Assembly: GCA_027011205.1 (NCBI GenBank)
Contig: JALVAL010000149.1
Coordinates: 1-33,185, forward strand
Reading direction: 5' to 3'
DNA from: Gammaproteobacteria bacterium
GTDB lineage: Bacteria; Pseudomonadota; Gammaproteobacteria; GRL18
Length of the DNA stretch: 33,185 nucleotides
Shown here: positions 8,468 through 19,601 of the stretch, piece by piece
How the letters are laid out: the number at the start of each line of letters is the position of its first letter
Position numbering within the stretch: the first letter of the stretch is position 1
Notes under the pieces: model-generated
Seen by the model: the letters and a program-made list of their open reading frames with translations, nothing else
Told to the model about the DNA's origin: nothing
Databases searched by the model: none
Made by a program: the position numbers and the translations under genes

Positions 8468-9604
8468 ATGGCATCGTTACAATCTAATAATCATTTTGTT
8501 AGCCTGGATAAAACTAACAGCAGTAGCAACGTAACCCCTTTACATACAGATAATGGGCATCAACATGTCGTTATTATTGATGACCAAAAAACAGGGCGTG
8601 CCATTATAGAAGCCCTCATCAAAAAGATTTCCCCCAAAATAAGGTGTTATTCCTTTTCCGATCCCAGTGATGCGTTGGATTCATGTGAAAAGCACCCGCC
8701 TGATCTGCTCATCACTGATTACAGAATGCCGTCAATGAATGGTATCAGTGTCATCAAAAAATTCCGACAATTTAAGGGCTGCAAAATTATTCCCGTGGTG
8801 ATGGTAACCATCGTACATGACAGGGATGTAATGTACACAGCACTGGAAGCAGGTGCTACTGATTTTCTGATTAGACCATTTGATCACTATGAATGCCAGG
8901 CGCGTTGCAAAAATCTGCTGGATTTATATAAATACCAGAAAGCCAGCCTCAAACGCGCAAAGCTATTGGAGTACCGTGTTACTCAGGCGACAGAAGATAT
9001 CAAAAGCAGGGAGGCAGATGCATTAATTTGCCTTGCCAGAGCCGGGGAGTTCCGCGATGATAATACGGGAAAGCATATTTTCCGCATGGCGAGATATTCC
9101 ATGCAGATTGCCAGAGAACTCGGTTTAGATAATGACCGCTGCAATCACATCTGGCGTGCAGCTCCCATGCATGATATCGGCAAGATAGGTATTCCGGACA
9201 ATATTCTGCTTAAACCAGGAGCTTTAACCCCGTCAGAGCGTGAAATAATGGAAACGCATACGACTATCGGGCATGATATTCTGCAGGGCAGTAAATCGCC
9301 CTGTCTGAACCTGGGTGCTAAAATTGCATTGTCACATCATGAATGGTTTGATGGCACCGGGTATCCTCATGGACTAACAGGTCAGGAAATTCCCATCGAG
9401 GCCAGGATTGTTGCTGTCGCTGATGTATTGGATGCATTAACAACAAGTCGTCCCTACAAATCGAAGTGGTCAATGGAGGATAGTCTTGAACTTATTAAAA
9501 AAATGGCCGGAACCCAGTTTGACTCTGATTGTGTTAAGGCACTATTGTCAATAGAACAATCAATTCGCAATATATACAATGAATTGCATGATGTGCCCAC
9601 CTGA
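8468..9604 (+). CDS. rpfG: RpfG-like response regulator: REC + HD-GYP c-di-GMP phosphodiesterase
   Basis: REC domain (IDDQKTG, LLITDYRMPSMNG) plus HD-GYP (MHDIGKIGIPDNILLKPG, HHEWFDGTGYPHGLTG); adjacent to rpfC/rpfF homologs. Confidence 0.85.
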   Translation: MASLQSNNHFVSLDKTNSSSNVTPLHTDNGHQHVVIIDDQKTGRAIIEALIKKISPKIRCYSFSDPSDALDSCEKHPPDLLITDYRMPSMNGISVIKKFRQFKGCKIIPVVMVTIVHDRDVMYTALEAGATDFLIRPFDHYECQARCKNLLDLYKYQKASLKRAKLLEYRVTQATEDIKSREADALICLARAGEFRDDNTGKHIFRMARYSMQIARELGLDNDRCNHIWRAAPMHDIGKIGIPDNILLKPGALTPSEREIMETHTTIGHDILQGSKSPCLNLGAKIALSHHEWFDGTGYPHGLTGQEIPIEARIVAVADVLDALTTSRPYKSKWSMEDSLELIKKMAGTQFDSDCVKALLSIEQSIRNIYNELHDVPT

Positions 9605-9622
9605 GTTCCATCAGACATAAAA

Positions 9623-12193
9623 ATGCAAATACAAATAATAAAATACAGAAAAACTTTCCAGTTTGTCTGGGGAAGACTGAAGATGTGTGATGCTTCAGAA
9701 CGGGAACAGGCATTATTGCGCCTGGTATTGGTTCTGTTTATTGATGTTTATCTGCTGCTCACTCTGTTCAGCCAGAATTCTCCAGCTCAAAACCATGTGC
9801 TGTTTGCGATATGCGGCGGCTATTTATTGTTTTCTCTCTTGTATCTTAGTGCAATTGCCTTGCAACTCGATCACCTGAATATCCGGCGAGCTATCGGCAT
9901 GATAGCTGATTTGGGAATTAATACGCTTGTCATGTGGATGTACGGTGAGATAACTGCGCCATTCTATACCATGTACCTGTGGATCACCTTTGGCAATGGC
10001 TTTCGTTACGGCACTAAACATCTTTTTTATGCAATGGCAATCAGTCTGATTGGTTTTACACTGGTTGTGGGCTTTAATGAATACTGGCATCAGCATCTGG
10101 TGCTAGCTTCCGGGCTGTGGCTAGGCTTGCTTATATTGCCTTTGTACATATCAAGTTTGCTGAAACGACTGCATGCTGCAAAGAAGCATGCAGAAGAAAT
10201 GAGTCAGGAAAAAAGCCGCTTTCTAGCCAATATGAGTCACGAAATACGTACACCGCTCAATGGAGTAATCGGTATGAGTGCGTTGCTGGCTGATACCCCC
10301 CTGAACAATGAGCAGAAAGAAATTGCTGAAACCATACATGCCTCAGGTGAAACGCTTTTGTCGCTGATTGAGGAAATACTGGATATTTCAAAGATCGAAG
10401 CAGGTAAAATTGATGTATCTGAGATCGATGTGGATCTTTATGCATTGCTTAACAGCACCGTCAACATGCTTAGGCCATTAGCACAGCAAAGAACATTGAC
10501 GCTGGATCTGCAGATATCTTCCCAGGTGCCTGTTTACATTAGAACCGATCCGCAGCTGTTGCGCCAGATATTGATTAATCTTGTGAACAATGCCATCAAG
10601 TTTACCCATAGAGGTGGCGTAACCCTTAGCATATTTCCAGCTAATAAGGAGTGCACTGACAATTATGTACCGTTAAGGTTTGAAATAAAAGATACCGGGA
10701 TAGGCATTGCCAGTGACGATTTAGAGCGTATATTTGAAAGCTTTACTCAGGCTGATGAATCAACAACCCGTAATTATGGAGGGACTGGACTTGGTACAAC
10801 CATTACGCGCCAGCTTGTTGAATTAATGGGAGGTGAGATTGGTGTCAATAGTGAGTTAGGTGAAGGCAGTGAGTTCTGGTTTGAATTACCGGTTGCCCTG
10901 CAGTCACAAGCAGTTGAAGAAATGAGCCGGCTAAAGCTGAATAAGTCCCGCATTCTAATATTGACAACAGACGAACAGGTAGAAGAGCAGCTGCTATCAT
11001 GGTTAGGCGTATGGGAAGCAGACACCCGTGTTTGCACATCCACAGCAAGGGCCTTAGCTGCGCTCGTTAATGGCCATGAAGAGGATAAACCTTACCAGAT
11101 TTTAATTGTCGACAATGAAGCAAAGGTATCCAGCGTTCAGCTGGCAGAGGCCATTCGGTCTGAGGATATTTTACCGGAGCTATCCCTGATCCTTCTGTCA
11201 AATAAGCATGATAATGATTATGAAGAACGTATGCGTAATGCGGGCTTTGGCATGCTGTTGTTCAAACCGATAGATAAAACCTTTCTCTTTAATGCCTTAC
11301 ACGGTATCAGGCATCTCCCTGATGAAACGGAAAATGTGCCCGGTGTCGCCAGTTTTATCCATCATTTTGCCAAAGAAAAAATACAGCGTGAGAAAAAGGA
11401 GATTCTGCTGGCCGAGGATAATCCAACCAATCAGAAAGTTATTCGGAAAATCCTTGATAATGCAGGCCATCATGTTACCGTAGTTGACAACGGAGAAGCA
11501 GCACTGGATGTATTGGAAACCTGCCCCTTCGATTTAGCTATACTGGACATGCAGATGCCTGATTATGGCGGTATTGAGGTAATCAAAATTTATCGCGCAG
11601 TCAACATCAGTGGTGCTGAAATGCCATTTATGATTCTTACCGCTAATGCTACGGTGGAGGCAGCCAGGGAATGTAAAGATGCCGGCGTTGATTCCTACAT
11701 GACAAAACCAGTAAGGATTGGTGAGCTGCTGGATACTATTGATAAGTTAACGGCAAAACAGGAAGGGGAGCAGGAAAAAAACAGCAATAGTGATTATAGA
11801 CAGAGTTATTTTGCTGACGGGGGATATGTGCTGGATATTTTAACACTCAATGCTCTGGCTGAGCTGGACTCTGATCTGAACTTTCTGGAAAATCTTATTA
11901 CGGATTTTTTTGTGGACTCCGAGAAACTGTTTATTGCAATGGGTGAGGCTGTAGAGCAAGACAGTGCTACAGCTTACCGAGAGTGCGCACATGCACTGGA
12001 AGGCAATGCCGCAGGCATAGGCGCGCTGGCTTTACGAAAAGCCTGTGAAAGCAGTTCTGGTATCGGCAGTGAACAATTCAGGCGTACCGGACAGGTGCTT
12101 TATGCCAACACCATAAATGCTTACAATTTAACAAAAAAACACTTATCCCAATATCTGGAAAATAGAAAACAGTCCGGCCATATTGGCTATTAA
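9623..12193 (+). CDS. rpfC: RpfC-like hybrid sensor histidine kinase (N-terminal TMs, HK, REC, HPt)
   Basis: N-terminal TM array, H-box [20 protein letters not shown], HATPase boxes ([25 protein letters not shown]), REC ([26 protein letters not shown]), C-terminal HPt ([14 protein letters not shown]). Confidence 0.85.
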   Translation: MQIQIIKYRKTFQFVWGRLKMCDASEREQALLRLVLVLFIDVYLLLTLFSQNSPAQNHVLFAICGGYLLFSLLYLSAIALQLDHLNIRRAIGMIADLGINTLVMWMYGEITAPFYTMYLWITFGNGFRYGTKHLFYAMAISLIGFTLVVGFNEYWHQHLVLASGLWLGLLILPLYISSLLKRLHAAKKHAEEMSQEKSRFLANMSHEIRTPLNGVIGMSALLADTPLNNEQKEIAETIHASGETLLSLIEEILDISKIEAGKIDVSEIDVDLYALLNSTVNMLRPLAQQRTLTLDLQISSQVPVYIRTDPQLLRQILINLVNNAIKFTHRGGVTLSIFPANKECTDNYVPLRFEIKDTGIGIASDDLERIFESFTQADESTTRNYGGTGLGTTITRQLVELMGGEIGVNSELGEGSEFWFELPVALQSQAVEEMSRLKLNKSRILILTTDEQVEEQLLSWLGVWEADTRVCTSTARALAALVNGHEEDKPYQILIVDNEAKVSSVQLAEAIRSEDILPELSLILLSNKHDNDYEERMRNAGFGMLLFKPIDKTFLFNALHGIRHLPDETENVPGVASFIHHFAKEKIQREKKEILLAEDNPTNQKVIRKILDNAGHHVTVVDNGEAALDVLETCPFDLAILDMQMPDYGGIEVIKIYRAVNISGAEMPFMILTANATVEAARECKDAGVDSYMTKPVRIGELLDTIDKLTAKQEGEQEKNSNSDYRQSYFADGGYVLDILTLNALAELDSDLNFLENLITDFFVDSEKLFIAMGEAVEQDSATAYRECAHALEGNAAGIGALALRKACESSSGIGSEQFRRTGQVLYANTINAYNLTKKHLSQYLENRKQSGHIGY

Positions 12194-12210
12194 CCGGACT
12201 TATTGTTTTC
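12171..12210 (+). terminator. Intrinsic-terminator-like hairpin between convergent rpfC and rpfF
   Basis: AGTCCGG (12171-12177) / CCGGACT (12194-12200) inverted repeat spanning the rpfC stop, then TATTGTTTTC. Confidence 0.55.
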
Positions 12211-12219
12211 ATTGTTTAG

Positions 12220-13107
12220 TTAAGCGACACACTGAGCGGTTACAGCAGGATGTTCCATCTTATCCAGCTTGTTCTGTGCACGTACCAGCCGGTCCATTTT
12301 TTTCAAATCTTTTTCAGTTAATTTCAGTGCAGCATCGGCCCAGATTTCAGTAATATCGATCAGTTCCTGATAAGGAACAGGATTTACCCGGCGTGCCACT
12401 TTGTGCATTGCACTGGTGCTGTTGCCCATACGCTTCTGGCGTTTTACATAATCATGTACTGCAGCAATTCCCTCACCATCATCACAGACAATATCGACAA
12501 TGCCCATTTCATACATCTGTTCAGCGCTATAGGTATTGCCAGACAGAATAATTCGTTCGGCCATCTTCGGGCCAACCTGGCGTGAAAGAAAGCTGTATGC
12601 CCCCATACCAGGAAACATGTTAAATAAGATCTCCGGCAACCCCATCTGAGCACTGCGTTCGGCAATAATAACATTTGACGATATGGCTGCCTCCATTCCC
12701 CCGCCCAGTGCCTTACCCTGAATCAGAGAGATTGTGGTAACAGGCAAGTCCATGGACGTATAGTTAGGATACAGAATATCGATGCACGCTTTACCATAAG
12801 CGGCCAGGCCATCACGATCGCTATTTTCAATTAGTCTCTTGAATAAATTAAGATCGCCACCTAGATTAAACACTGATGGGGTACGGGAGGCGACAACCAG
12901 ATATTTTGCAGACAGCTGCTTATTACGAATACGTGTGCTTGCCTCTTTTTGAAAATTACGCAAGTCAGAGAGCAATTCCGGAGTAAAACAGGGGCGATTT
13001 TCAGGATTCATGTAGTACCAGAGGATTTCCTGCTCTTCATCAAGTATCACATCAAGTTGATCGTATGTGCTGAAAGGTTGTTTTTGGAGAATATTCAAGT
13101 TAGACAT
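12220..13107 (-). CDS. rpfF: RpfF-like DSF synthase (crotonase superfamily)
   Basis: RpfF pattern GKALGGGMEAAISSNVIIAERSAQMGLPEILFNMFPGMGAYSFLSRQVG with both catalytic-type Glu residues; start at MSNLNILQ (ATG 13107) preceded by GAGGTAACG. Confidence 0.88.
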   Translation of the reverse strand: MSNLNILQKQPFSTYDQLDVILDEEQEILWYYMNPENRPCFTPELLSDLRNFQKEASTRIRNKQLSAKYLVVASRTPSVFNLGGDLNLFKRLIENSDRDGLAAYGKACIDILYPNYTSMDLPVTTISLIQGKALGGGMEAAISSNVIIAERSAQMGLPEILFNMFPGMGAYSFLSRQVGPKMAERIILSGNTYSAEQMYEMGIVDIVCDDGEGIAAVHDYVKRQKRMGNSTSAMHKVARRVNPVPYQELIDITEIWADAALKLTEKDLKKMDRLVRAQNKLDKMEHPAVTAQCVA

Positions 13108-13540
13108 TTTCGTTACCTCTTTGAAGTTAACACATGGAAGTCTGTCCCGGAAAAACAACCGTAGCTAAAATAGATTTTTCAGTGTAGTTTCTCTCTTCTT
13201 AGACAGGCTCATTGTGGTGTTTAAAAATGTAAATAGAGATGGTGTAGCATCCTATATAACATATAACAAGGATAAACTAATTTGAAAAATAGTTAAGAAG
13301 TTATATCAAAGAAAATACAAATCAAACAAAGAAATTTAATGCCTGAATAACTTTTATTTTAATTTACTGAAAACCGGAATTATTTTTTAAATTTCAGGCA
13401 GCAGCATTGCTTTTCAGCTTATCGGTCATTGATCCAAATGGAACTCTACCCTGCCTGTAAGTCCCGCTAACGAGTGCTATTGTTTTACGATGTAAGCACG
13501 AAGGGAAACCGAGGGTCGAAAAGACAGCCTTTCCTCAACG

Positions 13541-14749
13541 TTATTTAACAATTTCACGTATGGCCTGCGCAAGCTGATCCAGCTCTTCTTCGGTGTTGTA
13601 AAAACCGGTCGAAATCCTGGCAGGAGCAGGTAACTGGTGCTCTGGCTCAGGGCGGATCATAAAATTCCGCTTATTAAGAGCGGTGCACAGATCGGGCGGA
13701 TGCCAGCCATCGGCAAGAAATTCGATCATACCGGCCTCTTTGCCCCGGGGCGTGACGATCTGAATCCCTGGTATATCGCTGATCAGGGTTTGCATATGAC
13801 GAGCCAGACCCTGAATACGAGTGAATATCCACTCCATCCCTACCTGGTCCAGCAGATACTCCAGGGATTTCTGAAAGCCTAACAGGGTGGGCATATACAT
13901 AGCTGTAGCGAGCTGGTAGCGCGCGGCAAAGGGTGCCGGGACAACATAAGGGGACAGCATATCAAGGTCAGATCGCAGCTTGACCGAGGCAGGGCTGATA
14001 AATGTCGGGTCCAGCTCCGGGATCCTGTCTCTGGCAATATATAAAACGCCTATCCCTTCAGGGCCGCAAAGCCATTTGCGCCCAGCCATAGCGTAGAAAT
14101 CGATGCCCAGTTCGTGCATATTGACAGGAATTGCGCCCACAGCCTGTGCGCCATCTGCCAAAACATAGACATTATGAGCATGGCAGATTTCGATGAGCTT
14201 TTTGAGCGGGAAGGTAATGCCGGTTGAAGTTGATACATGGGATATTACCAATAACCGGGTTCGAGGCGTTATCGCCCTTGTTACTGCGGATATGAACTCT
14301 TCCTCATCATATTCTTCGCCGTATTTAACATTGACGTATTTCACAACAATGCCATAACGAGATTTGATTAAAGCCAGTGGCGCCAGGGAGGCGACATGTT
14401 CCAGGCTGGTGGTAACTACCTCATCACCCGCTTGCATGCGCAGCCCCCACAGGACAATATTCAAGGCCTCAGTGGTGCTATGGGTCAGAGCAATTTCATT
14501 ATAGGATGCGCCTACAATGCGGGCCAGAAGATTTCTGGTGGTATCCATTTCAGCGTAAAGCTCTTCGATAAACGGTAAATATCTGCCCTGCATAAACTCT
14601 TTTTCTGCTTCTGCCTTCATCGCATCTGCCGCCATCTTCGGCAGTGGGCCGTTAGTTCCCGTATTCAGGTAGTGAACTGCAGTTGTTGCTGGCATTTGTT
14701 CGCGTATTGCCTGCAGTTTTTCTTTATCTTCATTTAACTTAATCATCAT
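13541..14749 (-). CDS. Class-V PLP-dependent aminotransferase (cysteine desulfurase/isopenicillin-N-epimerase-like)
   Basis: YLNTGTNGPLP, HSTTEALNIVLWGL, ISHVSTSTG, LADGAQAVGAIPVN, AGRKWLCGPEGIGVLY. Confidence 0.85.
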   Translation of the reverse strand: MMIKLNEDKEKLQAIREQMPATTAVHYLNTGTNGPLPKMAADAMKAEAEKEFMQGRYLPFIEELYAEMDTTRNLLARIVGASYNEIALTHSTTEALNIVLWGLRMQAGDEVVTTSLEHVASLAPLALIKSRYGIVVKYVNVKYGEEYDEEEFISAVTRAITPRTRLLVISHVSTSTGITFPLKKLIEICHAHNVYVLADGAQAVGAIPVNMHELGIDFYAMAGRKWLCGPEGIGVLYIARDRIPELDPTFISPASVKLRSDLDMLSPYVVPAPFAARYQLATAMYMPTLLGFQKSLEYLLDQVGMEWIFTRIQGLARHMQTLISDIPGIQIVTPRGKEAGMIEFLADGWHPPDLCTALNKRNFMIRPEPEHQLPAPARISTGFYNTEEELDQLAQAIREIVK

Positions 14750-14754
14750 TATTA

Positions 14755-17622
14755 TTAACCTATAATTCGAAGCCCTGCAGGCAATGACTCACCAAATACT
14801 CGCTGCTGATCCTTCGCATCAAGTGCTGCAACCTGTTCAACCATGTTTATCCAGCTCACTACACACTTTGAATTAATCAGCTTATTGATTACCGATAACC
14901 TTACCGAATCATCAAGATCACGCTCTCGATCACCACTTTGTCGGGCTATCATGCTAGCGGCCAATGCAGCCTGTCTGTTTTTATTCCAGTCTTGCTCTAA
15001 TAAAAAATCAACCCATTTGCCTGCTACATCCTTAGGCACCACTTTATGGGCGCTGCCATGAAAAGGTACACGGCTTCCAATTCTTCCCAGAGCCCACCAT
15101 GAAGCATCAGGTTGTTTGCTTTTCTGCAATCGTTTTACTAACCAGCCGCCCACTTCTATTTTGCTCTCAACAGGTATATGCTCCAGCACGGCGACCAGCT
15201 GGACAATGTCTTCATATGATCTTGTTTTTAATTCCTTGGCTACTTTCTGGTTTCTCGCAGTAACCGGATTAATATATTTGGCCACATCCCTGTAAATTTT
15301 CTTTTGGGCATCTTCTGTTAATCCCCCGGCAACCCGGCGCCATAATATCCACCACTCTGACCAGGATTGCGACTCATTAGAATACTGAACACCCTGTTGA
15401 TAATTTTCCCATAAGGTATTCACCCGCCATTCGTCTAAAGCATATCCAAACCCTGGTCGAAGACAATAGCCTGTCAAATTGTTCCAGAGTCTCTCATGTC
15501 GATTAGAGCGTCGTCTTCCTTTGGCACCCTGAGATAACGCCTTTGCTAAAGAGCGTAATACTGGCGTATCCCACTGTGCTTTTTTGCCCAGCAATTTTTC
15601 CAGCTGAAAACGAAGATTTTTAACAGCATTTTTATCAACAGCTTTATTGCTTTGCCCGAATACGAGCGATATCTTTTCTACCGCCTGTGCAAAATTTTTG
15701 GGAAGTTCCTGTTCTGCAGATCCTTCACTGCCCTCGTTGTCATTGCTGGCAACAGGTGATCTTAGTTGAAATTCCAGTTCCCACGGCTGCTTGTGCTCCT
15801 TTGCCACACATTGCATTTGCAGTGTCCCCACCGCTGTCATATTCGCCACTACTTCCACAACAATTTCTTTTTTATGGCTCCCTGCTTTATCAAACACTGT
15901 GACTAAAGGAGGCAAAGTCACAAAGTTTTCGCTGTCTACGTCAATCAGCTGGCCTGGAGTATAGGCATTGTCAGATACTGTTGATATCAAATTAAAAGAA
16001 ACAGGCTGACCCAGTGTCAAGGAAAACTGCTTATCTTTTAATGCGATAGTTTCACCCTCAGAGGTTCCTTTTGGTAACACACATACGGCTTTTTTCCCGG
16101 TATTGCTTTTACTATCTACCAATAAAAAATAACTTCGAGCAGAGCCGCCTTCAATTTTTGTCTGCCAGCCCCGCCGGGCTAAGCCATAGGCAGATGCGCC
16201 ATAGGCAACGGCCTGATCCGGCCGATCATTATTAAGCACCGACAATGGTTGCTGTGACCGCTCCTGTGACCAATGTGCAAACAGTTCGAGTATTCTATCA
16301 ACGATTAATGGGCTATTAAAAACACCCCCGTTAAACAATATTGTGTCAGGGATCACAGGGGTTTTTGACTGCGTATCGACATCTTTCCCCAATGCTCTAG
16401 TACAGGCCATTTGATGGCGTTTGAGAAAGGAGGCAATGTGCTTGCTCACGGCCGGATCAGATGCATAATTCAAACCAAACTCAACAACTCCGGCTCGCCT
16501 TTGTTGCGGCATATCATCAAATGCGGTCAACGGAAAGAAACCGTCAATGACCATGTTGTGTACCTCAGACTTGAGCACCTGAGTTTTACGGGTGCCGCCA
16601 ATTAATTTAGAGCCACTGCCTAATACCGTAATAGTCGCTGTATCAGGCGCATTTGACGATAATAACCGTTCTTTTGCCTGGCGGCTTTGCTGAATAAGCT
16701 GGGAAAGTGCTGATGCGGTTAATTTCTTTCCGCCCTCTGTTACCTGCTTTTCTGCCTGATGGGCTATTGCTAAATCCACGTTATCGCCGCCTAGCATCAA
16801 GTGATCGCCAACAGCCACACGTTTCAAATTAATATCTTCATCATCAACCGAAACACTTATCAGGCTAAGATCGGTAGTACCGCCGCCTAAATCACATACC
16901 AGTATTAACCGGGTATCAGCCAGCCTTTGTGCCGCTGTGTCCTGATGTCGATACAACCAGTCATAGACAACCGCCTGAGGCTCTTCCAGTAACAACAGAT
17001 CGCTTAGACCTGCTAACTTTGCGGCTTCCAGGGTAAGTGATCGCGCTGCTTCATCGAAAGATGCAGGAATGGTAATAACTATTTCCTGTTTAGCAAGAGG
17101 ACTATCAGGAAAACGTTGATCCCATGCATAGCGTATATGAGAAAGGAAACTGGCACTTGCTACAACGGGTGATACCCTGGCTACACCCTCTGCGGCAGAC
17201 CACGGTAAAATCGCTGCCTGCCTGTCGACCGATGGATGAGAGAGCCAGCTTTTTGCGCTAACAACCCCCCTGCCATCAACTTTACTGTTCAGCTCCCTGG
17301 CCCAGTCTCCGATAATGGCCTCTGCTATATCACCCCTGAGTGGTTGTGCATCCTTTTTATGCTGCCAGGGCATTGCCGAATCTTCAGGTCTAATTTCACC
17401 GGCTGTAGGGTGATAACGAAAAGAAGGTAAATAAGGGCGGGCTGCAATTTCTCCCGCTGCTATCAATTGTTCAATTTCAAACAGCTCTATGACTGGCTGT
17501 TTTGAGAGCCTTGAGTTTTTTGCTGATTGCGCCAAAGTTAAATCACTATAAGTCACAACACAGTGTGTGGTGCCTAAATCGATGCCTACAATATAACTGG
17601 AGCCGCCTGCTTGCTTATTCAT
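14755..17622 (-). CDS. Hsp70-family ATPase with long C-terminal extension (DUF3731-like)
   Basis: GIDLGTTHCVVTY phosphate-1, CDLGGGTTDLSLISV phosphate-2, ITIPASFDEAARSLTLEAAKLAGL; 955 aa with non-canonical C-terminal half. Confidence 0.85.
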   Translation of the reverse strand: MNKQAGGSSYIVGIDLGTTHCVVTYSDLTLAQSAKNSRLSKQPVIELFEIEQLIAAGEIAARPYLPSFRYHPTAGEIRPEDSAMPWQHKKDAQPLRGDIAEAIIGDWARELNSKVDGRGVVSAKSWLSHPSVDRQAAILPWSAAEGVARVSPVVASASFLSHIRYAWDQRFPDSPLAKQEIVITIPASFDEAARSLTLEAAKLAGLSDLLLLEEPQAVVYDWLYRHQDTAAQRLADTRLILVCDLGGGTTDLSLISVSVDDEDINLKRVAVGDHLMLGGDNVDLAIAHQAEKQVTEGGKKLTASALSQLIQQSRQAKERLLSSNAPDTATITVLGSGSKLIGGTRKTQVLKSEVHNMVIDGFFPLTAFDDMPQQRRAGVVEFGLNYASDPAVSKHIASFLKRHQMACTRALGKDVDTQSKTPVIPDTILFNGGVFNSPLIVDRILELFAHWSQERSQQPLSVLNNDRPDQAVAYGASAYGLARRGWQTKIEGGSARSYFLLVDSKSNTGKKAVCVLPKGTSEGETIALKDKQFSLTLGQPVSFNLISTVSDNAYTPGQLIDVDSENFVTLPPLVTVFDKAGSHKKEIVVEVVANMTAVGTLQMQCVAKEHKQPWELEFQLRSPVASNDNEGSEGSAEQELPKNFAQAVEKISLVFGQSNKAVDKNAVKNLRFQLEKLLGKKAQWDTPVLRSLAKALSQGAKGRRRSNRHERLWNNLTGYCLRPGFGYALDEWRVNTLWENYQQGVQYSNESQSWSEWWILWRRVAGGLTEDAQKKIYRDVAKYINPVTARNQKVAKELKTRSYEDIVQLVAVLEHIPVESKIEVGGWLVKRLQKSKQPDASWWALGRIGSRVPFHGSAHKVVPKDVAGKWVDFLLEQDWNKNRQAALAASMIARQSGDRERDLDDSVRLSVINKLINSKCVVSWINMVEQVAALDAKDQQRVFGESLPAGLRIIG

Positions 17623-17681
17623 TGTTACCCATTTATTTTCTATCAGTCATCATTTGCTGTCGATGACAATTAATCCTAATA

Positions 17682-19526
17682 TCAGCTGTCTCTAACATCT
17701 AATTCGACATTCCATCGTTCATCGCCGTTTACGGGCACGGCTTCAAGCCTGAGCGTGCCAACTTCAGTGACTGCCGCTGCCAGGTGAACAGGTACAATCT
17801 CACCTTTTGTACGGCCTTCAATCGGTAGTGTTGCCTGTATTTCAGGCAGCTCTTCTAATTCACCATCATCCCAGTCTTCCATCATTTCTCCAGATTGATC
17901 TTCCCGTCGGGTAGCCGATCCATAAAAACGAAAACGGACCGGTTCGCCAACTATTAACCCGAACTCTTCATTATCGATTATAACATCCGTCCCTTCCTCC
18001 ATTCCAAATGGGGCAATACACAAGGCCTGCATAGCAGGCTCCATGCCCGGCACTGCCGGCATCGAACTTTCTATCCCAATGTAATAAGCATTGGCAATAC
18101 CACCGCGAATTCGAACCCCTTTACCCTGTCTGACATAGCCATAATAAGCAGCTCCCTTCGCTACCGATAAATCCAGATCAGCCCCTTCTAATAATCGAGC
18201 GGCTTCGGCGCCATCACTGCTTAACCAGTTGTTAATGATGTTGAGTATTTTTTTTGCTAAAACAGGTGCTTTCAGCACCCCGCCATTAAATAAAATAGCG
18301 CTTGGTTTAATAAAGGAACCACTTGATCCCTCAAACCCTTCAATATCTTTCAGCGCATCTACCTGCTTACTTAGAAAGGCTGCCAGGTGGCGAGTGACAG
18401 CAGCATCTTGTGCATAGGGCAGGCCCAGTTTAGTTAATGCTGCTCGGGGATTGTGTGCCGGATGTTCATCCACGGATACTTGCGGAAAGAAGCCTTCTAC
18501 TAATGTTTGCTCAACGTCCTGTCTGGTTAATTCGGTTCTTAGCGTGCTGCCCATTAAGCTGGAGCCTCTACTGGGCACAACCAGCGGCACAGATTCCACA
18601 CTGGGATCAGCCAGTAAAGTTTCTTTAGCATCTCTGCAGCCATGTGTTAAAGCCAGGACTTGCCAGGCTTGTAATTTTTTACCCTGCTCCGCCAGCCTGG
18701 CCTTAATTCTATAGGCCAGTGCTAAATCCATATTGTCTCCACCCAATAAAATATGGTCGCCAACAGCAATACGATTTAAGATGAGGTTACCTTCATCTTC
18801 TGTCACTGCAATCAATGACAAGTCTGTTGTGCCACCGCCTATGTCCACTACCAGGATGATATCGCCTACCATTACCTGTTCACGCCATGTTTTACCAGCC
18901 TGATGAATCCAGCTATAAACTGCCGCCTGAGGCTCTTCCAAAAGTGTCAAATGCTGAAACCCTGCTGCACGTGCGGCTTCGGCGGTCAGTTCCCTTGCGG
19001 CCGGATCAAATGAAGCGGGAATTGTTATTGTAACCTGTTGATTTTCAATTAAATTATCACTATTCGAGTAATTCCATGACGATTTAAGGTGTTCCAGGTA
19101 AGTAATAGTGGCCTCAAAAGGGGATATTTTTTCCACTTCTTCCGGGCTTTCTAAAGGCAGGAATGCTGAATGACGATCCACCCCGGCATGACACAGCCAG
19201 CTCTTTGCACTGGATATGAGTCGTATCGGTGTTTTGCTTCCCATATTCCTTGCCAGCTCTCCCACTAATTGACCGGGTGTTCCATTCCAGGGTAAGGCTA
19301 AATCATCTGAAGCAATTTCTGACTCATGAAACTGATAGATGAACGACGGCAGTTGCAGTTGTTCATCGATACTGCCTGGAGCCGTTAACTGAGGAATATG
19401 TAACACTTCCTGTTTGATTGTATCGGCCTTCGCCGCTTCATCTGCCATCTGCAAATCCAGATAGGACAAAACACAATGGGTTGTTCCAAGGTCAATCCCA
19501 ATACTGTACCGGCTCTTATCAAACAT
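17682..19526 (-). CDS. Hsp70-family ATPase (paralog of 14755-17622)
   Basis: GIDLGTTHCVLSY, VDIGGGTTDLSLIAV, ITIPASFDPAARELTAEAARAAGFQHLTLLEEPQAAVY; 614 aa. Confidence 0.87.
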   Translation of the reverse strand: MFDKSRYSIGIDLGTTHCVLSYLDLQMADEAAKADTIKQEVLHIPQLTAPGSIDEQLQLPSFIYQFHESEIASDDLALPWNGTPGQLVGELARNMGSKTPIRLISSAKSWLCHAGVDRHSAFLPLESPEEVEKISPFEATITYLEHLKSSWNYSNSDNLIENQQVTITIPASFDPAARELTAEAARAAGFQHLTLLEEPQAAVYSWIHQAGKTWREQVMVGDIILVVDIGGGTTDLSLIAVTEDEGNLILNRIAVGDHILLGGDNMDLALAYRIKARLAEQGKKLQAWQVLALTHGCRDAKETLLADPSVESVPLVVPSRGSSLMGSTLRTELTRQDVEQTLVEGFFPQVSVDEHPAHNPRAALTKLGLPYAQDAAVTRHLAAFLSKQVDALKDIEGFEGSSGSFIKPSAILFNGGVLKAPVLAKKILNIINNWLSSDGAEAARLLEGADLDLSVAKGAAYYGYVRQGKGVRIRGGIANAYYIGIESSMPAVPGMEPAMQALCIAPFGMEEGTDVIIDNEEFGLIVGEPVRFRFYGSATRREDQSGEMMEDWDDGELEELPEIQATLPIEGRTKGEIVPVHLAAAVTEVGTLRLEAVPVNGDERWNVELDVRDS

Positions 19527-19601
19527 ATTGTGTGTCTCTGTTTAATTTGTAATTTGTGCCTGTTTGCAAAGCGATAGCGGCAAACAGTATTTGCTGACGG
19601 C

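Noticed and set aside
12403-12585. 60-aa plus-strand ORF antisense to rpfF
   Set aside because: Fully contained in the opposite strand of a strongly supported gene, with no recognisable motif; typical antisense spurious ORF
13441-13530. Integron attC site
   Set aside because: Arms do not show the paired RYYYAAC/GTTRRRY core sites in the right geometry, and no integrase or cassette array is present
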